A DNA stretch of 64,000 bases from Pseudobacteroides sp035370245 (lineage in GTDB: Bacteria > Bacillota > Clostridia > Acetivibrionales > DSM-2933), in NCBI GenBank assembly GCA_035370245.1, contig DAOOVO010000004.1, positions 13,737 to 77,736 on the forward strand. The letters are read 5' to 3'. The position numbers and the translations under genes are program-made. The notes under the pieces were generated by a model that was not told the DNA's origin, did not search any database, and was given only the letters and a program-made list of their open reading frames with translations. Positions 41,233 through 48,479 of the stretch are shown here, one piece after another. Within the stretch, counting starts at the first letter, position 1, and every line of letters begins with the position of its first letter.

Positions 41233-42141
41233 CTATAGTCTCCCCGTCCAATCGGGATTAAATTTAAAAAGCTTTGAAGGCCTGTGGCCTGCATCCTTAG
41301 TATACTCGTCAGTCTCTATAACCATATCGGATATTTTTCTCCTGAAGTTGGCTTTAAGGAGCTCCGTGTCCAATATTACCTCATAAACTTGCTGTAGCTC
41401 AGTCAACGTGAATTTTTCAGGCATTAGGTTAAATGCTATATCGGTGTATTCTATTTTGTTTCTGAGCCTTTCTAATGCATATTGAATTATTTTCGGATGA
41501 TCAAATGCTATTCCCTGGGATTCTATTACTTCACTCTCTACCTTTTTTATTTTTCCCTCCACTGTTATAACATTTTTTACAACAGCAGTCAGTGTTTCTT
41601 CGTCACTTTTAAGTTTTAATTCATTAAGTCTTAAAAGCATGTATCCCTTATCGGTCGGTGTCTTTTCTTCTTTAATTATTTTGCTTTTGACTGTAAACCA
41701 CTTAGCTTCATCGGCATCATCATTTGCCTTTATATCAAAGGACTTGCTGTCTATCAGCGACATATATGAAACACTTATAACCCTGGTCCTGGGGTCTCTT
41801 CCCACATCTCCCCATGTATATAATTGCTCCATATATATATTGTCAATGTTGGTCTCTTCTTTAAGTTCCCTCAAGGCTCCTTCATCAATACTCTCATCCA
41901 TTTTGACAAATCCTCCGGGGAGTGCCCATTGACCTATAAAAGGATGCTCTCCCCTCTTTATCATCAAAAGCCTTAAAACCTTCTCCGGCAACTTTCTGTA
42001 GTTCTTCTTTTCCTCGTCAGTAACTGTAAAAACAAGCATATCAACGGTAACTGACGGTCTCTCATATTTTGAAGCATCATAGTTTTTTAAAAATTGTTCT
42101 TCCGTAATTCCTTGCTTATCCAACACATTATCTTTACCCAT
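41233..42141 (-). CDS. nrtR: NrtR-like Nudix regulator of NAD metabolism
   Basis: About 302 residues from the ATG at 42141 (AAAGGTG site). An N-terminal Nudix domain is seen at about 35-165 with the box GGFVKMDESIDEGALRELKE followed by ETNID; the usual Gly in the last position is Asn. A C-terminal winged helix (about 225-300: TLTELQQVYEVILDTELLKANFRRKI) is the NrtR DNA-binding domain. NrtR regulators repress NAD genes and release DNA on binding ADP-ribose or related ligands. It heads the pncA-pncB genes. Its own promoter is flanked by two palindromes, so it is likely autoregulated. Confidence 0.88.
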   Translation of the reverse strand: MGKDNVLDKQGITEEQFLKNYDASKYERPSVTVDMLVFTVTDEEKKNYRKLPEKVLRLLMIKRGEHPFIGQWALPGGFVKMDESIDEGALRELKEETNIDNIYMEQLYTWGDVGRDPRTRVISVSYMSLIDSKSFDIKANDDADEAKWFTVKSKIIKEEKTPTDKGYMLLRLNELKLKSDEETLTAVVKNVITVEGKIKKVESEVIESQGIAFDHPKIIQYALERLRNKIEYTDIAFNLMPEKFTLTELQQVYEVILDTELLKANFRRKISDMVIETDEYTKDAGHRPSKLFKFNPDWTGRL

Positions 42142-42168
42142 AGGCATCACCTTTATCGAAATCGTAGT

Positions 42169-42226
42169 ATTGATATTATCAATTTGTTATTATCATTATA
42201 ATACTTTATGTGTGGTATTGTCAATA
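42169..42226 (-). promoter_or_regulatory. nrtR promoter with two palindromic boxes
   Basis: Minus strand: TTGACA (42224-42219), 18 bp, TATAAT (42200-42195). The -35 lies in the palindrome TATTG-A-CAATA (42216-42226). Downstream is the perfect palindrome ATTGATA-T-TATCAAT (42169-42183). The 26 bp at 42174-42199 recur with two changes before the PARG-like gene (26907-26932). Confidence 0.8.
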
Positions 42227-42277
42227 TTTATTTTTATATAAATAAAAAATAGTAAATCAATGTATAGAATTAAGATT

Positions 42278-42304
42278 TTTTGCACTTATTGTGTATTCCC
42301 TGTA
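42278..42304. repeat. Right attachment site of the element (element arm plus core)
   Basis: Core GTATTCCCTGTA at 42293-42304, followed to the right by spoVFB coding sequence. The element arm to its left contains TTTTGCACTT (42278-42287), the exact complement of AAGTGCAAAA at the left end (3158-3167). Confidence 0.85.
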
Positions 42305-42582
42305 CACGGAGCAATAACCAAAACATCCAAATAGCCCTTTGGACCTATGGGTTCAACCTCTTTAATGGTTGTCATAGGATCCTTGCCTGTAATTTTCTTT
42401 AATTTGTCTTTGAGATCCTGAGCCGTACCGAATCTGGTATCAGTCTCATCAACAATGCTAGATAATATGGGAAAAACCTCCGCACCTTCCGAAACCAACT
42501 TTTCAACTTCAGGAACAATTTTCCCAATTGTACAAAAAGACCCTGTCATTGCAAGGCCGATCTTTAACCCTTGAAGTAACAT
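42286..42582 (-). CDS. spoVFB: Dipicolinate synthase subunit B, 5' half of the split gene
   Basis: Codons 1-97 are genuine SpoVFB: LKIGLAMTGSFCTIGKIVPE (flavoprotein N-terminus), ILSSIVDETDTRFGTAQDL, EVEPIGPKGYLDVLVIAPCT. At GNT the frame enters the element and ends one codon later (Gln, stop at 42288-42286). The missing C-terminal half is at 2844-3144. The ATG lies 3 nt after the spoVFA stop with a GGGGGT ribosome site in the end of spoVFA, so the two are one operon. Without excision the cell makes a 98-residue stump, which should not support dipicolinic acid synthesis unless another copy exists. Confidence 0.93.
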   Translation of the reverse strand: MLLQGLKIGLAMTGSFCTIGKIVPEVEKLVSEGAEVFPILSSIVDETDTRFGTAQDLKDKLKKITGKDPMTTIKEVEPIGPKGYLDVLVIAPCTGNTQ

Positions 42583-42585
42583 ATA

Positions 42586-43458
42586 CTATACCCCCAACTC
42601 GCCTATAATATTAAAAACAGTCTCTTTTATAAATTTAGCAGCAGTAATAGGAGCAACCTTACCGGGAAGTGAAAGAGCCCAAATCGCTTTTACTCCTAAT
42701 TCCTTTGCCTTGTCAAAGTCTACTCCCCCAGGCTTAGAGGCTAAATCTATTATTAAACAGTCTTTATTTAAAAGCTTCAATTTACTTTCATCCAATATAA
42801 TACTCGGAATTGTATTAAAAATAGCATCCGCTTGAGGAATAATACTATCGATGTTATCCAATAATACGGGTTTATATCCATAGCTTTTGATCCATGCTAT
42901 ATCCGAGAACTTTCTTGCCTCAACATATACTTCTGCTCCAAGTGCAGAAAGCATTTTTGCGAGTATTTTACCGATCCTGCCAAACCCAAGTATAAGGCAC
43001 TTACTGTCATGGAGAGTTATAGCCATTTCCTCCATGGCAATCTGTATGGCCCCCTCAGCTGTAGGTATAGCATTTAGAACAGCCATATCCTCCCTCTCTA
43101 GTATGTCAACGGTATTAACATCATAGAGTTGTGCCAGCTGCTGTATTTTCTTACTCACTCTTCCAGCAATGAATATTTGGTTTTTTTTCATAGTCTGGAA
43201 TATTTCATTTATGTATATTTTTCCTTGATGAAAGGGTGCATTGATAGTTTCATTATCATTAGAACAAGGAAGAGGACCTATAACAATGTCTGCTTCGCTA
43301 ACAGCTGTATTCATATCCGGACTTTCCGGCAAACCCGTATCAAAACTCGCATTGTTAAAACCATATATGTCAACCTTGTAACCATCTTGTGCAATAAAAT
43401 TAGCAAGTTTAATGCTTCTTATATCTCCTCCGATAACGGTAAATTTTATATTACCCAT
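42586..43458 (-). CDS. spoVFA: Dipicolinate synthase subunit A
   Basis: A 290-residue protein. The N-terminal domain starts KFTVIGGDIRSIKLANFIAQDGY, followed by a Rossmann nucleotide-binding region CLILGFGRIGKILAKMLSALG (about 153-173) and a C-terminal LASKPGGVDFDKAKELGVKA and LPGKVAPITAAKF. With SpoVFB it converts a lysine-pathway intermediate to dipicolinic acid in the mother cell late in sporulation. The ribosome site is a GGGGG run before the ATG. In Bacillus the neighbours upstream are rpsO-pnp-mlpA, as here apart from two inserted secreted-protein genes. Confidence 0.93.
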   Translation of the reverse strand: MGNIKFTVIGGDIRSIKLANFIAQDGYKVDIYGFNNASFDTGLPESPDMNTAVSEADIVIGPLPCSNDNETINAPFHQGKIYINEIFQTMKKNQIFIAGRVSKKIQQLAQLYDVNTVDILEREDMAVLNAIPTAEGAIQIAMEEMAITLHDSKCLILGFGRIGKILAKMLSALGAEVYVEARKFSDIAWIKSYGYKPVLLDNIDSIIPQADAIFNTIPSIILDESKLKLLNKDCLIIDLASKPGGVDFDKAKELGVKAIWALSLPGKVAPITAAKFIKETVFNIIGELGV

Positions 43459-43486
43459 TTTTATCCCCCTGAGGTATTATGGTGAC

Positions 43487-43516
43487 TAGTATATGTTATG
43501 TGACTTAAAGGGTTTA
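43487..43516 (-). promoter_or_regulatory. Candidate sigma-K promoter of spoVFA-spoVFB
   Basis: On the minus strand CATATACTA (43495-43487) fits the sigma-K -10 pattern CATA-N3-TA exactly. A TAAAC (43516-43512) lies 16 bp upstream as a possible -35. The spoVF operon is a sigma-K target in Bacillus, so this agrees with known regulation. It is only a short match. Confidence 0.5.
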
Positions 43517-43562
43517 AGTGCTTGTACATTGACATAACAAAACCTATAAAAACCCACAAAAA

Positions 43563-43595
43563 AACAAATACACCATTGGCATTGGTGCATTTGTT
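43563..43595. terminator. Terminator after the dockerin gene
   Basis: AACAAATACACCA (43563-43575) pairs with TGGTGCATTTGTT (43583-43595) with one mismatch; T-runs follow on both strands. It ends the gene at 43621 and isolates spoVFA. Confidence 0.8.
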
Positions 43596-43620
43596 TTTTA
43601 TTTAATATATTTACTTAATT

Positions 43621-45102
43621 TTAATAATCATTGGTTGTTTTACCAAAATACTGAGCAACTATGACAATATCTGCTATATTTATTACTTCATCCAAATTAA
43701 AATCTCTCACAGTACTGTAAAGCTCATCACCGGTTGTGCAGTTAAAGGCTTTAGCCATATCAATAACATCCATCATATTGATTGCTTTGTCCTTTATAAT
43801 ATCGCCCGGCCACATTTCAATAGGTTTATCCTCTGTTGAAATAACCGTTTTACCGTAAACTTCGATATGCACTATTCTGTCGAGATATCCATCTTTCCAA
43901 ATTTTCAACGATGTCGGTAAAACATCATGTACATCGGCCTCAAAATAACCATTTGAATCAGTAATTGCAATTATTCCCGAATTTGGTTTTTCTATTTTGA
44001 ATCCCTCATTAACCATGGAATTTTCCGAATCAAAACCTGCTTTAACATAACCGCAAATCTTATAAATAGAAGGCTTCTCTTCAAGTAATTCACTCTGGCC
44101 AGGCTCAGTCTTTTTACTTTGCGAGAACTTAACCCAGTCAACATTTATAGTTCCTTCCCCTCTGTAGATGATATAAATATCCCTTTTCGAAAAGCCGGCA
44201 TCTACACGATTTAACCGAAATGCCTGTTCGCTAAAGCTTGTCAATCCGTCTCCGGTATCTTTTAAATCAACTGTGCCAATAAGAGCTCCATCCAAACCGT
44301 CCATCCTTATCTCAAGGCTTCCTGTCTTACCCTCTGCTGCTGCAACAGCTACATTTAAAGAAAAGATATTCAAACTGTCATAGCCGGAAAAACCACTAAA
44401 CAAAACATCTTCTACCACCATATAATCTCCATCATCAAATGAACTTAAATATCCGTTTTCCTTTACAGTTCCATAAGACTTTAATTTTTCAGCTTTAACC
44501 ATTATTGGTATTGAATACCCTGCAGGCACTGTTGGAATTGGAGTCGGTAAGTATTCCAGCCTTTTAAAGGACATGGCATCAGCATAACATTTTTGATCAG
44601 TCACAGCCCTTAAAACTACATTAACAACACTGCCCTTCCTAAACTCCATGAATTCACCGTAATCCTTCTTTAATGTAATATTCCCTTTTGAATTTACATT
44701 ATAAAAGCTATCAACATATTGGCCATCACAAAAAACAGTGTATTTTACCAATCCGTTTTCAACACCTTCCGGAATTAACGCTTTAATTTGATAATACGCA
44801 TCAACCGGAACCTTAAACTCCCACATGTAGGTACTTCCTATTTTGGTAGTAGAATAGCAGGAACCGCCATAACCAAATTTTTCTAAATCCCATTCTCCCT
44901 TTTTCATGTTAGTATAATTATCAATAATTGTTTCGGCAGATGGTGTGGGTGTTGGCGTTGGTGCAAGAACCATTGCCCCATCATTGGGGTATAACGCTAC
45001 CGCATGGCTTTTACCGACAAAGCCGACAGGTGAATAAGAAAATGCTAAAACTGATATGTACACTAATGTTAACACAAATGCAACTAACTTTTTAGGAATC
45101 AT
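43621..45102 (-). CDS. Secreted dockerin protein with two carbohydrate-binding-like modules
   Basis: A 493-residue protein with an AGGAGG site. A signal peptide runs to about residue 34, then a Thr/Pro linker. About 58-185 is a beta-sandwich module (MWEFKVPVDAYYQIKALIPE). About 198-335 looks like a CBM6-type module (MVKAEKLKSYGTVKENGYLS, GSLEIRMDGLDGALIGTVDL, RDIYIIYRGEGTINVDWVKF). About 350-420 is a Cna-B-like module, and the end is a dockerin (MWPGDIIKDKAINMMDVIDM and DFNLDEVINIADIVIVAQYF). There is no obvious catalytic domain, so it may bring extra carbohydrate-binding capacity to the cellulosome. Confidence 0.82.
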   Translation of the reverse strand: MIPKKLVAFVLTLVYISVLAFSYSPVGFVGKSHAVALYPNDGAMVLAPTPTPTPSAETIIDNYTNMKKGEWDLEKFGYGGSCYSTTKIGSTYMWEFKVPVDAYYQIKALIPEGVENGLVKYTVFCDGQYVDSFYNVNSKGNITLKKDYGEFMEFRKGSVVNVVLRAVTDQKCYADAMSFKRLEYLPTPIPTVPAGYSIPIMVKAEKLKSYGTVKENGYLSSFDDGDYMVVEDVLFSGFSGYDSLNIFSLNVAVAAAEGKTGSLEIRMDGLDGALIGTVDLKDTGDGLTSFSEQAFRLNRVDAGFSKRDIYIIYRGEGTINVDWVKFSQSKKTEPGQSELLEEKPSIYKICGYVKAGFDSENSMVNEGFKIEKPNSGIIAITDSNGYFEADVHDVLPTSLKIWKDGYLDRIVHIEVYGKTVISTEDKPIEMWPGDIIKDKAINMMDVIDMAKAFNCTTGDELYSTVRDFNLDEVINIADIVIVAQYFGKTTNDY

Positions 45103-45132
45103 AGTAATACCTCCTATACTATTAATACGCTA

Positions 45133-45212
45133 TTAGTCTTACATTTAACAGAAGAAAAATGTAAGACTAACAGCATTTAATGTAATAATAAAAGTAAAAT
45201 CAATTGATTTTA
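45133..45212. repeat. Two strong inverted repeats between the surface-protein genes
   Basis: TTAGTCTTACATTT (45133-45146) and its exact complement (45157-45170) form a 14-bp stem with a 10-nt loop. TAAAATCAATTGATTTTA (45195-45212) is a perfect 18-bp palindrome. Neither has a clean U-tract. They may be a terminator pair for the upstream gene or operator sites for the dockerin gene. Confidence 0.6.
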
Positions 45213-45304
45213 TCATGTGCAATTTCCGTAAACCCGGATATACACATTTCTGACTTTATTATATCATTGCAGTTACATAGTGTCAACTTTGTTTTACGAA
45301 ATAT

Positions 45305-48300
45305 TTACCTAACCGATTTTATAATTATTTTTTCATTTTCCGCATCTATGGCAACGTCTGCACCCAACAGCTCACAAACAGCTCTTAACGGCAGTAGAGT
45401 TTGTGCATTAACTATTATTGCTGGAACATCAATACTTACTTTTTCATTATTAACAGCCACTTCCCTGCTTCCGATTTTAAAAACCATATTTTTTCCGCTT
45501 TTACTTATATTTACGCTCTGAGTCTCACCGTCCCAATTTACATCTGCTTTCAATGCTTCTGCCAAAGCCCGCACAGGCACTAATGTTCTGCCACTCTTTA
45601 TTAAAGGCCTGAAACCTGAATCCATCCCTTTTCCGTCAATAATAACTTCCATGTCAGATTGTACAAACTCTCCATTATTTATGTCGGCTATTACTCTTTC
45701 ATTTGATATTATTTGGACTTGGTATCCATCTGATTTTATACTGTTGCCTTTACCATCCGATGCCATTATGTAATACTTTAATACGCCTGTTTTATTGATG
45801 CCGGGAATCAATCCTGCAAAGTTTCCAGAATTTGTTTTATCAAGTATTATCTCGTGTCCGTTTTCTATAATCAGTCTGACTTCTTTGTCGAAAGACGGAT
45901 CATTAATCTTCACCTGAATTGGTATATTCTCTTCCAATCCAACTGCTTCATAGTTGTTATGCAATATTTTACTGTCCGAAGAAGCAATCCTTATGGGATT
46001 GTCCACAAATGGCTTTGTATCCATAGGATGAAATCCGGCTCCCCAACCAAAAAGTGTACCACTCTTATTTAATGCATATATGCCGTATTGATATATTAAA
46101 AACTTTTCCACATTATCAAGTATCTTTTGGGGCTTTTCTGAAAATTCAGTTGTTCCATTGCCCACCTGCCCCGATACGTTATACCCCCATGTATAAAGGC
46201 TTCCGTCTTTTTTTAGTGCAGCACAAACACCCTTTTTTATATGAGCCTCCTTAACATTGTCCATAATTTTACGGGGCTTGATATCTTCGTTTATTATTAT
46301 TAGGTCCTCTCCAATTTCTTGAATTATTACAGGTCCATATTCCCACAACGAACCATCTTTGCATATGGCCAATCCCCTGCCATTATCATGTTCTGCATAA
46401 ACTACATTATCCATTACTTTAGAGAAATTCAATTTGATTTCTTCACCGAAATAGCTTGTAAAAGCATCATCTCCATATCCTCTTACCCAAAGCTCACTGT
46501 TAGCAGTTATATAGAAATCCTGTTCATAGCTTAAAAAGCCCTCAATATTGTCAATATCCTTATAAGCGTTTTGCAAAATTGCATTTTGGAATTCCTCATT
46601 GTTTTCGCTTAGTTCTAGAGCCTCACTGCTTAAATTCCAATGTGATTTGTCTTTTTTTATAACATCAAACATCTTTGTTTTACTATCAAATTTTTCTACT
46701 CCATCCATAATCTTCATAAAATCTTTTGCTTTTACATCCTGAACATAGTAGTCGGAAGGACAACCATATAAAACCCCGTCGTTGGTTATTACAAATATAT
46801 TATGTTCATGAAACTCCAATTCTTTTACATTATCCAGAAGTTTTACAGGAGGCTGATAATTGACAGTGTCTCCTTCTTTTGTTTCAACAGGTCTTCCGAC
46901 ACTGATCCATAAAGTATCATCATTGTATATCATGTAAATGTTATTACTGTAGTTTGTATAAATCTTTTTTATTTTAGATCCGTCTATGTTAATTTTGTTA
47001 TGCACAGTATCGCCATATATATTATAATCCACTCTCCAAACAGTATTGTCATCCTTTACATATATTCTGTCGGATTTCATCTTACAATCAAAATCATATC
47101 TACTTATGCGATAAGTACCGCTCTCATTATCGAATATGAATTCCCATTTTTCCCCATCAGGTCTATTTATTATTGCACCGTTTGAATTCCATATAACATT
47201 TTTCGAAGCATTTTTTACAATTACATCATTTCTTTGGTTGTTAAATTTTGAAGGAATCCACATTAATGTGTCATCTTTTTTAAGTATCATTGAAAAATCA
47301 TCATACACTTTGGATACGTCTTTCGATAACACTGCAGGCATCGAGTAAGTGCTTTTAGGTAACTTTGTACCGCAAACAGAAATGGTACCGTCATTTTTAA
47401 TTATTTGTATATTTTTATAACCGCATTTTGCATATTTTACACCTGTCATTAATTTTTGGGGCAGTACGGTATTTAACTTGCTACCGTAAATCATATAATC
47501 CATATCCCACACCCATAAGCTGCCGTCCGCCTTTATTGCACAACTGGTGCCGCTCTGGTTCATAGAGCCTGAATCATTATTGGAGTTTGCATACACAACA
47601 TTTGTTAATATCAGCTTTGGAATAAATGAATAACTATAGCTTGATGTTTCCGAATCTTCATCCTCTTCATTTTCGGTAATATATATCTTCCACAGATTAT
47701 TGTCATTTGTTATATAATGGTTATTCGTAACGAATTTAACATTATCGGCAATTTTAATCTTATTAACACCTTTACCCATGTCATATCCGTTGTAATAATT
47801 CCTTATTCCATATAAAGTTGATTTTTTATCAATAATATAAATGCAATTGCTTCCATAAGCTATTGATTTCACGCCTCCATACAGGAACATGGGCTTATTA
47901 ACCTTTGACTCTTTCTCAAGAAATACTCTTCCTCCCCACACCCATACGGAACCGTCTTTTTTCAAAGCGGACAGGCCGGAAATGGCCATAACGTTATCCA
48001 TAATCTTTATGGGCTTATCGCTTTCCTTAAGAGTGTTTTCGGCAAACTGTCCCATTGTGTTCTTTCCCCAAACCCAAACAGTACCATCTTTTTTTAATGC
48101 TATGTAGGAACTTTCCATTCTATCTGTATCGATATCCATATATCCGTCCGAAATCTTAGCATACTTCTGCCCATCATCCTGAGGTATTGACCATATAGAA
48201 CCATCGGATTTCAGTCCAATAGCACCTGCAACCTTTATAAAGCCGGAATCATCACCTTTAGCCGCACTTCCGACAGTTGTATTTGTAAATATTACCGATA

Positions 48301-48352
48301 AGAGTACTGACATTATTGTTATTATGTTTACAATCTTAATTCCCGTTTTCAT
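45305..48352 (-). CDS. Large secreted RCC1-repeat protein with stalk domain
   Basis: About 1015 residues from the ATG at 48352, which has GGGGGA upstream. A signal peptide runs to about residue 32. About 40-790 is filled with RCC1-like beta-propeller repeats (ALKKDGTVWVWGKNTMGQF, AALKKDGSLYTWGYNVSGQV and many weaker copies). About 800-890 is a beta-sandwich (VKINDPSFDKEVRLIIENGH), and the C-terminal 120 residues are a copper amine oxidase-type stalk domain with two units (SGRTLVPVRALAEALKADV and AQTLLPLRAVCELLGADV). A surface protein of unknown partner; the repeats suggest protein binding. Confidence 0.82.
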   Translation of the reverse strand: MKTGIKIVNIITIMSVLLSVIFTNTTVGSAAKGDDSGFIKVAGAIGLKSDGSIWSIPQDDGQKYAKISDGYMDIDTDRMESSYIALKKDGTVWVWGKNTMGQFAENTLKESDKPIKIMDNVMAISGLSALKKDGSVWVWGGRVFLEKESKVNKPMFLYGGVKSIAYGSNCIYIIDKKSTLYGIRNYYNGYDMGKGVNKIKIADNVKFVTNNHYITNDNNLWKIYITENEEDEDSETSSYSYSFIPKLILTNVVYANSNNDSGSMNQSGTSCAIKADGSLWVWDMDYMIYGSKLNTVLPQKLMTGVKYAKCGYKNIQIIKNDGTISVCGTKLPKSTYSMPAVLSKDVSKVYDDFSMILKKDDTLMWIPSKFNNQRNDVIVKNASKNVIWNSNGAIINRPDGEKWEFIFDNESGTYRISRYDFDCKMKSDRIYVKDDNTVWRVDYNIYGDTVHNKINIDGSKIKKIYTNYSNNIYMIYNDDTLWISVGRPVETKEGDTVNYQPPVKLLDNVKELEFHEHNIFVITNDGVLYGCPSDYYVQDVKAKDFMKIMDGVEKFDSKTKMFDVIKKDKSHWNLSSEALELSENNEEFQNAILQNAYKDIDNIEGFLSYEQDFYITANSELWVRGYGDDAFTSYFGEEIKLNFSKVMDNVVYAEHDNGRGLAICKDGSLWEYGPVIIQEIGEDLIIINEDIKPRKIMDNVKEAHIKKGVCAALKKDGSLYTWGYNVSGQVGNGTTEFSEKPQKILDNVEKFLIYQYGIYALNKSGTLFGWGAGFHPMDTKPFVDNPIRIASSDSKILHNNYEAVGLEENIPIQVKINDPSFDKEVRLIIENGHEIILDKTNSGNFAGLIPGINKTGVLKYYIMASDGKGNSIKSDGYQVQIISNERVIADINNGEFVQSDMEVIIDGKGMDSGFRPLIKSGRTLVPVRALAEALKADVNWDGETQSVNISKSGKNMVFKIGSREVAVNNEKVSIDVPAIIVNAQTLLPLRAVCELLGADVAIDAENEKIIIKSVR

Positions 48353-48402
48353 TTTAATCCCCCAATTAATATTCAATATTCTTCAATATTCTCTCCACTA
48401 AA

Positions 48403-48447
48403 TTAAAGTCCCTAAGCCTTGTCATTTAAAAGACTTACGGGACTTAA
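48403..48447. repeat. Hairpin between mlpA and the RCC1 gene
   Basis: TTAAAGTCCCTAAG (48403-48416) pairs with CTTACGGGACTTAA (48434-48447) with two imperfect positions. It lacks a U-tract and may be a transcription barrier or processing site downstream of mlpA. Confidence 0.5.
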
Positions 48448-48479
48448 TTTAAATTATTCGTTAACTTCATCAAAAATTC

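Larger units (their letters stand above)
3143..42302. mobile_element. 39-kb skin-like element interrupting spoVFB
   Basis: Bounded by 12-bp direct repeats inside the two halves of spoVFB. Recombination between them releases 39,160 bp and restores the reading frame (...APC-TGNT-LAKISNA...). It carries its own large serine recombinase (11235-12701) and about 35 other genes, with no phage structural genes. Known parallels are skin in sigK of Bacillus subtilis and Clostridioides difficile and SP-beta in spsM; elements in spoVFB have been reported in some Bacillus. The cargo is unusual: RNA repair, NAD/ADP-ribose metabolism, cellulosome proteins and a decarboxylase pump. Excision during sporulation is inferred, not shown. 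Confidence 0.88.

Noticed and set aside
3145..42292. Element as a classical prophage
   Set aside because: No capsid, tail, terminase, portal or lysis genes were seen; only the recombinase is phage-like.
2844..42582. Assembly error as the cause of the split spoVFB
   Set aside because: A misjoin would not produce matching 12-bp cores, an attP with 10-bp exact inverted arms, the right order and strand of both halves, and a recombinase in between.
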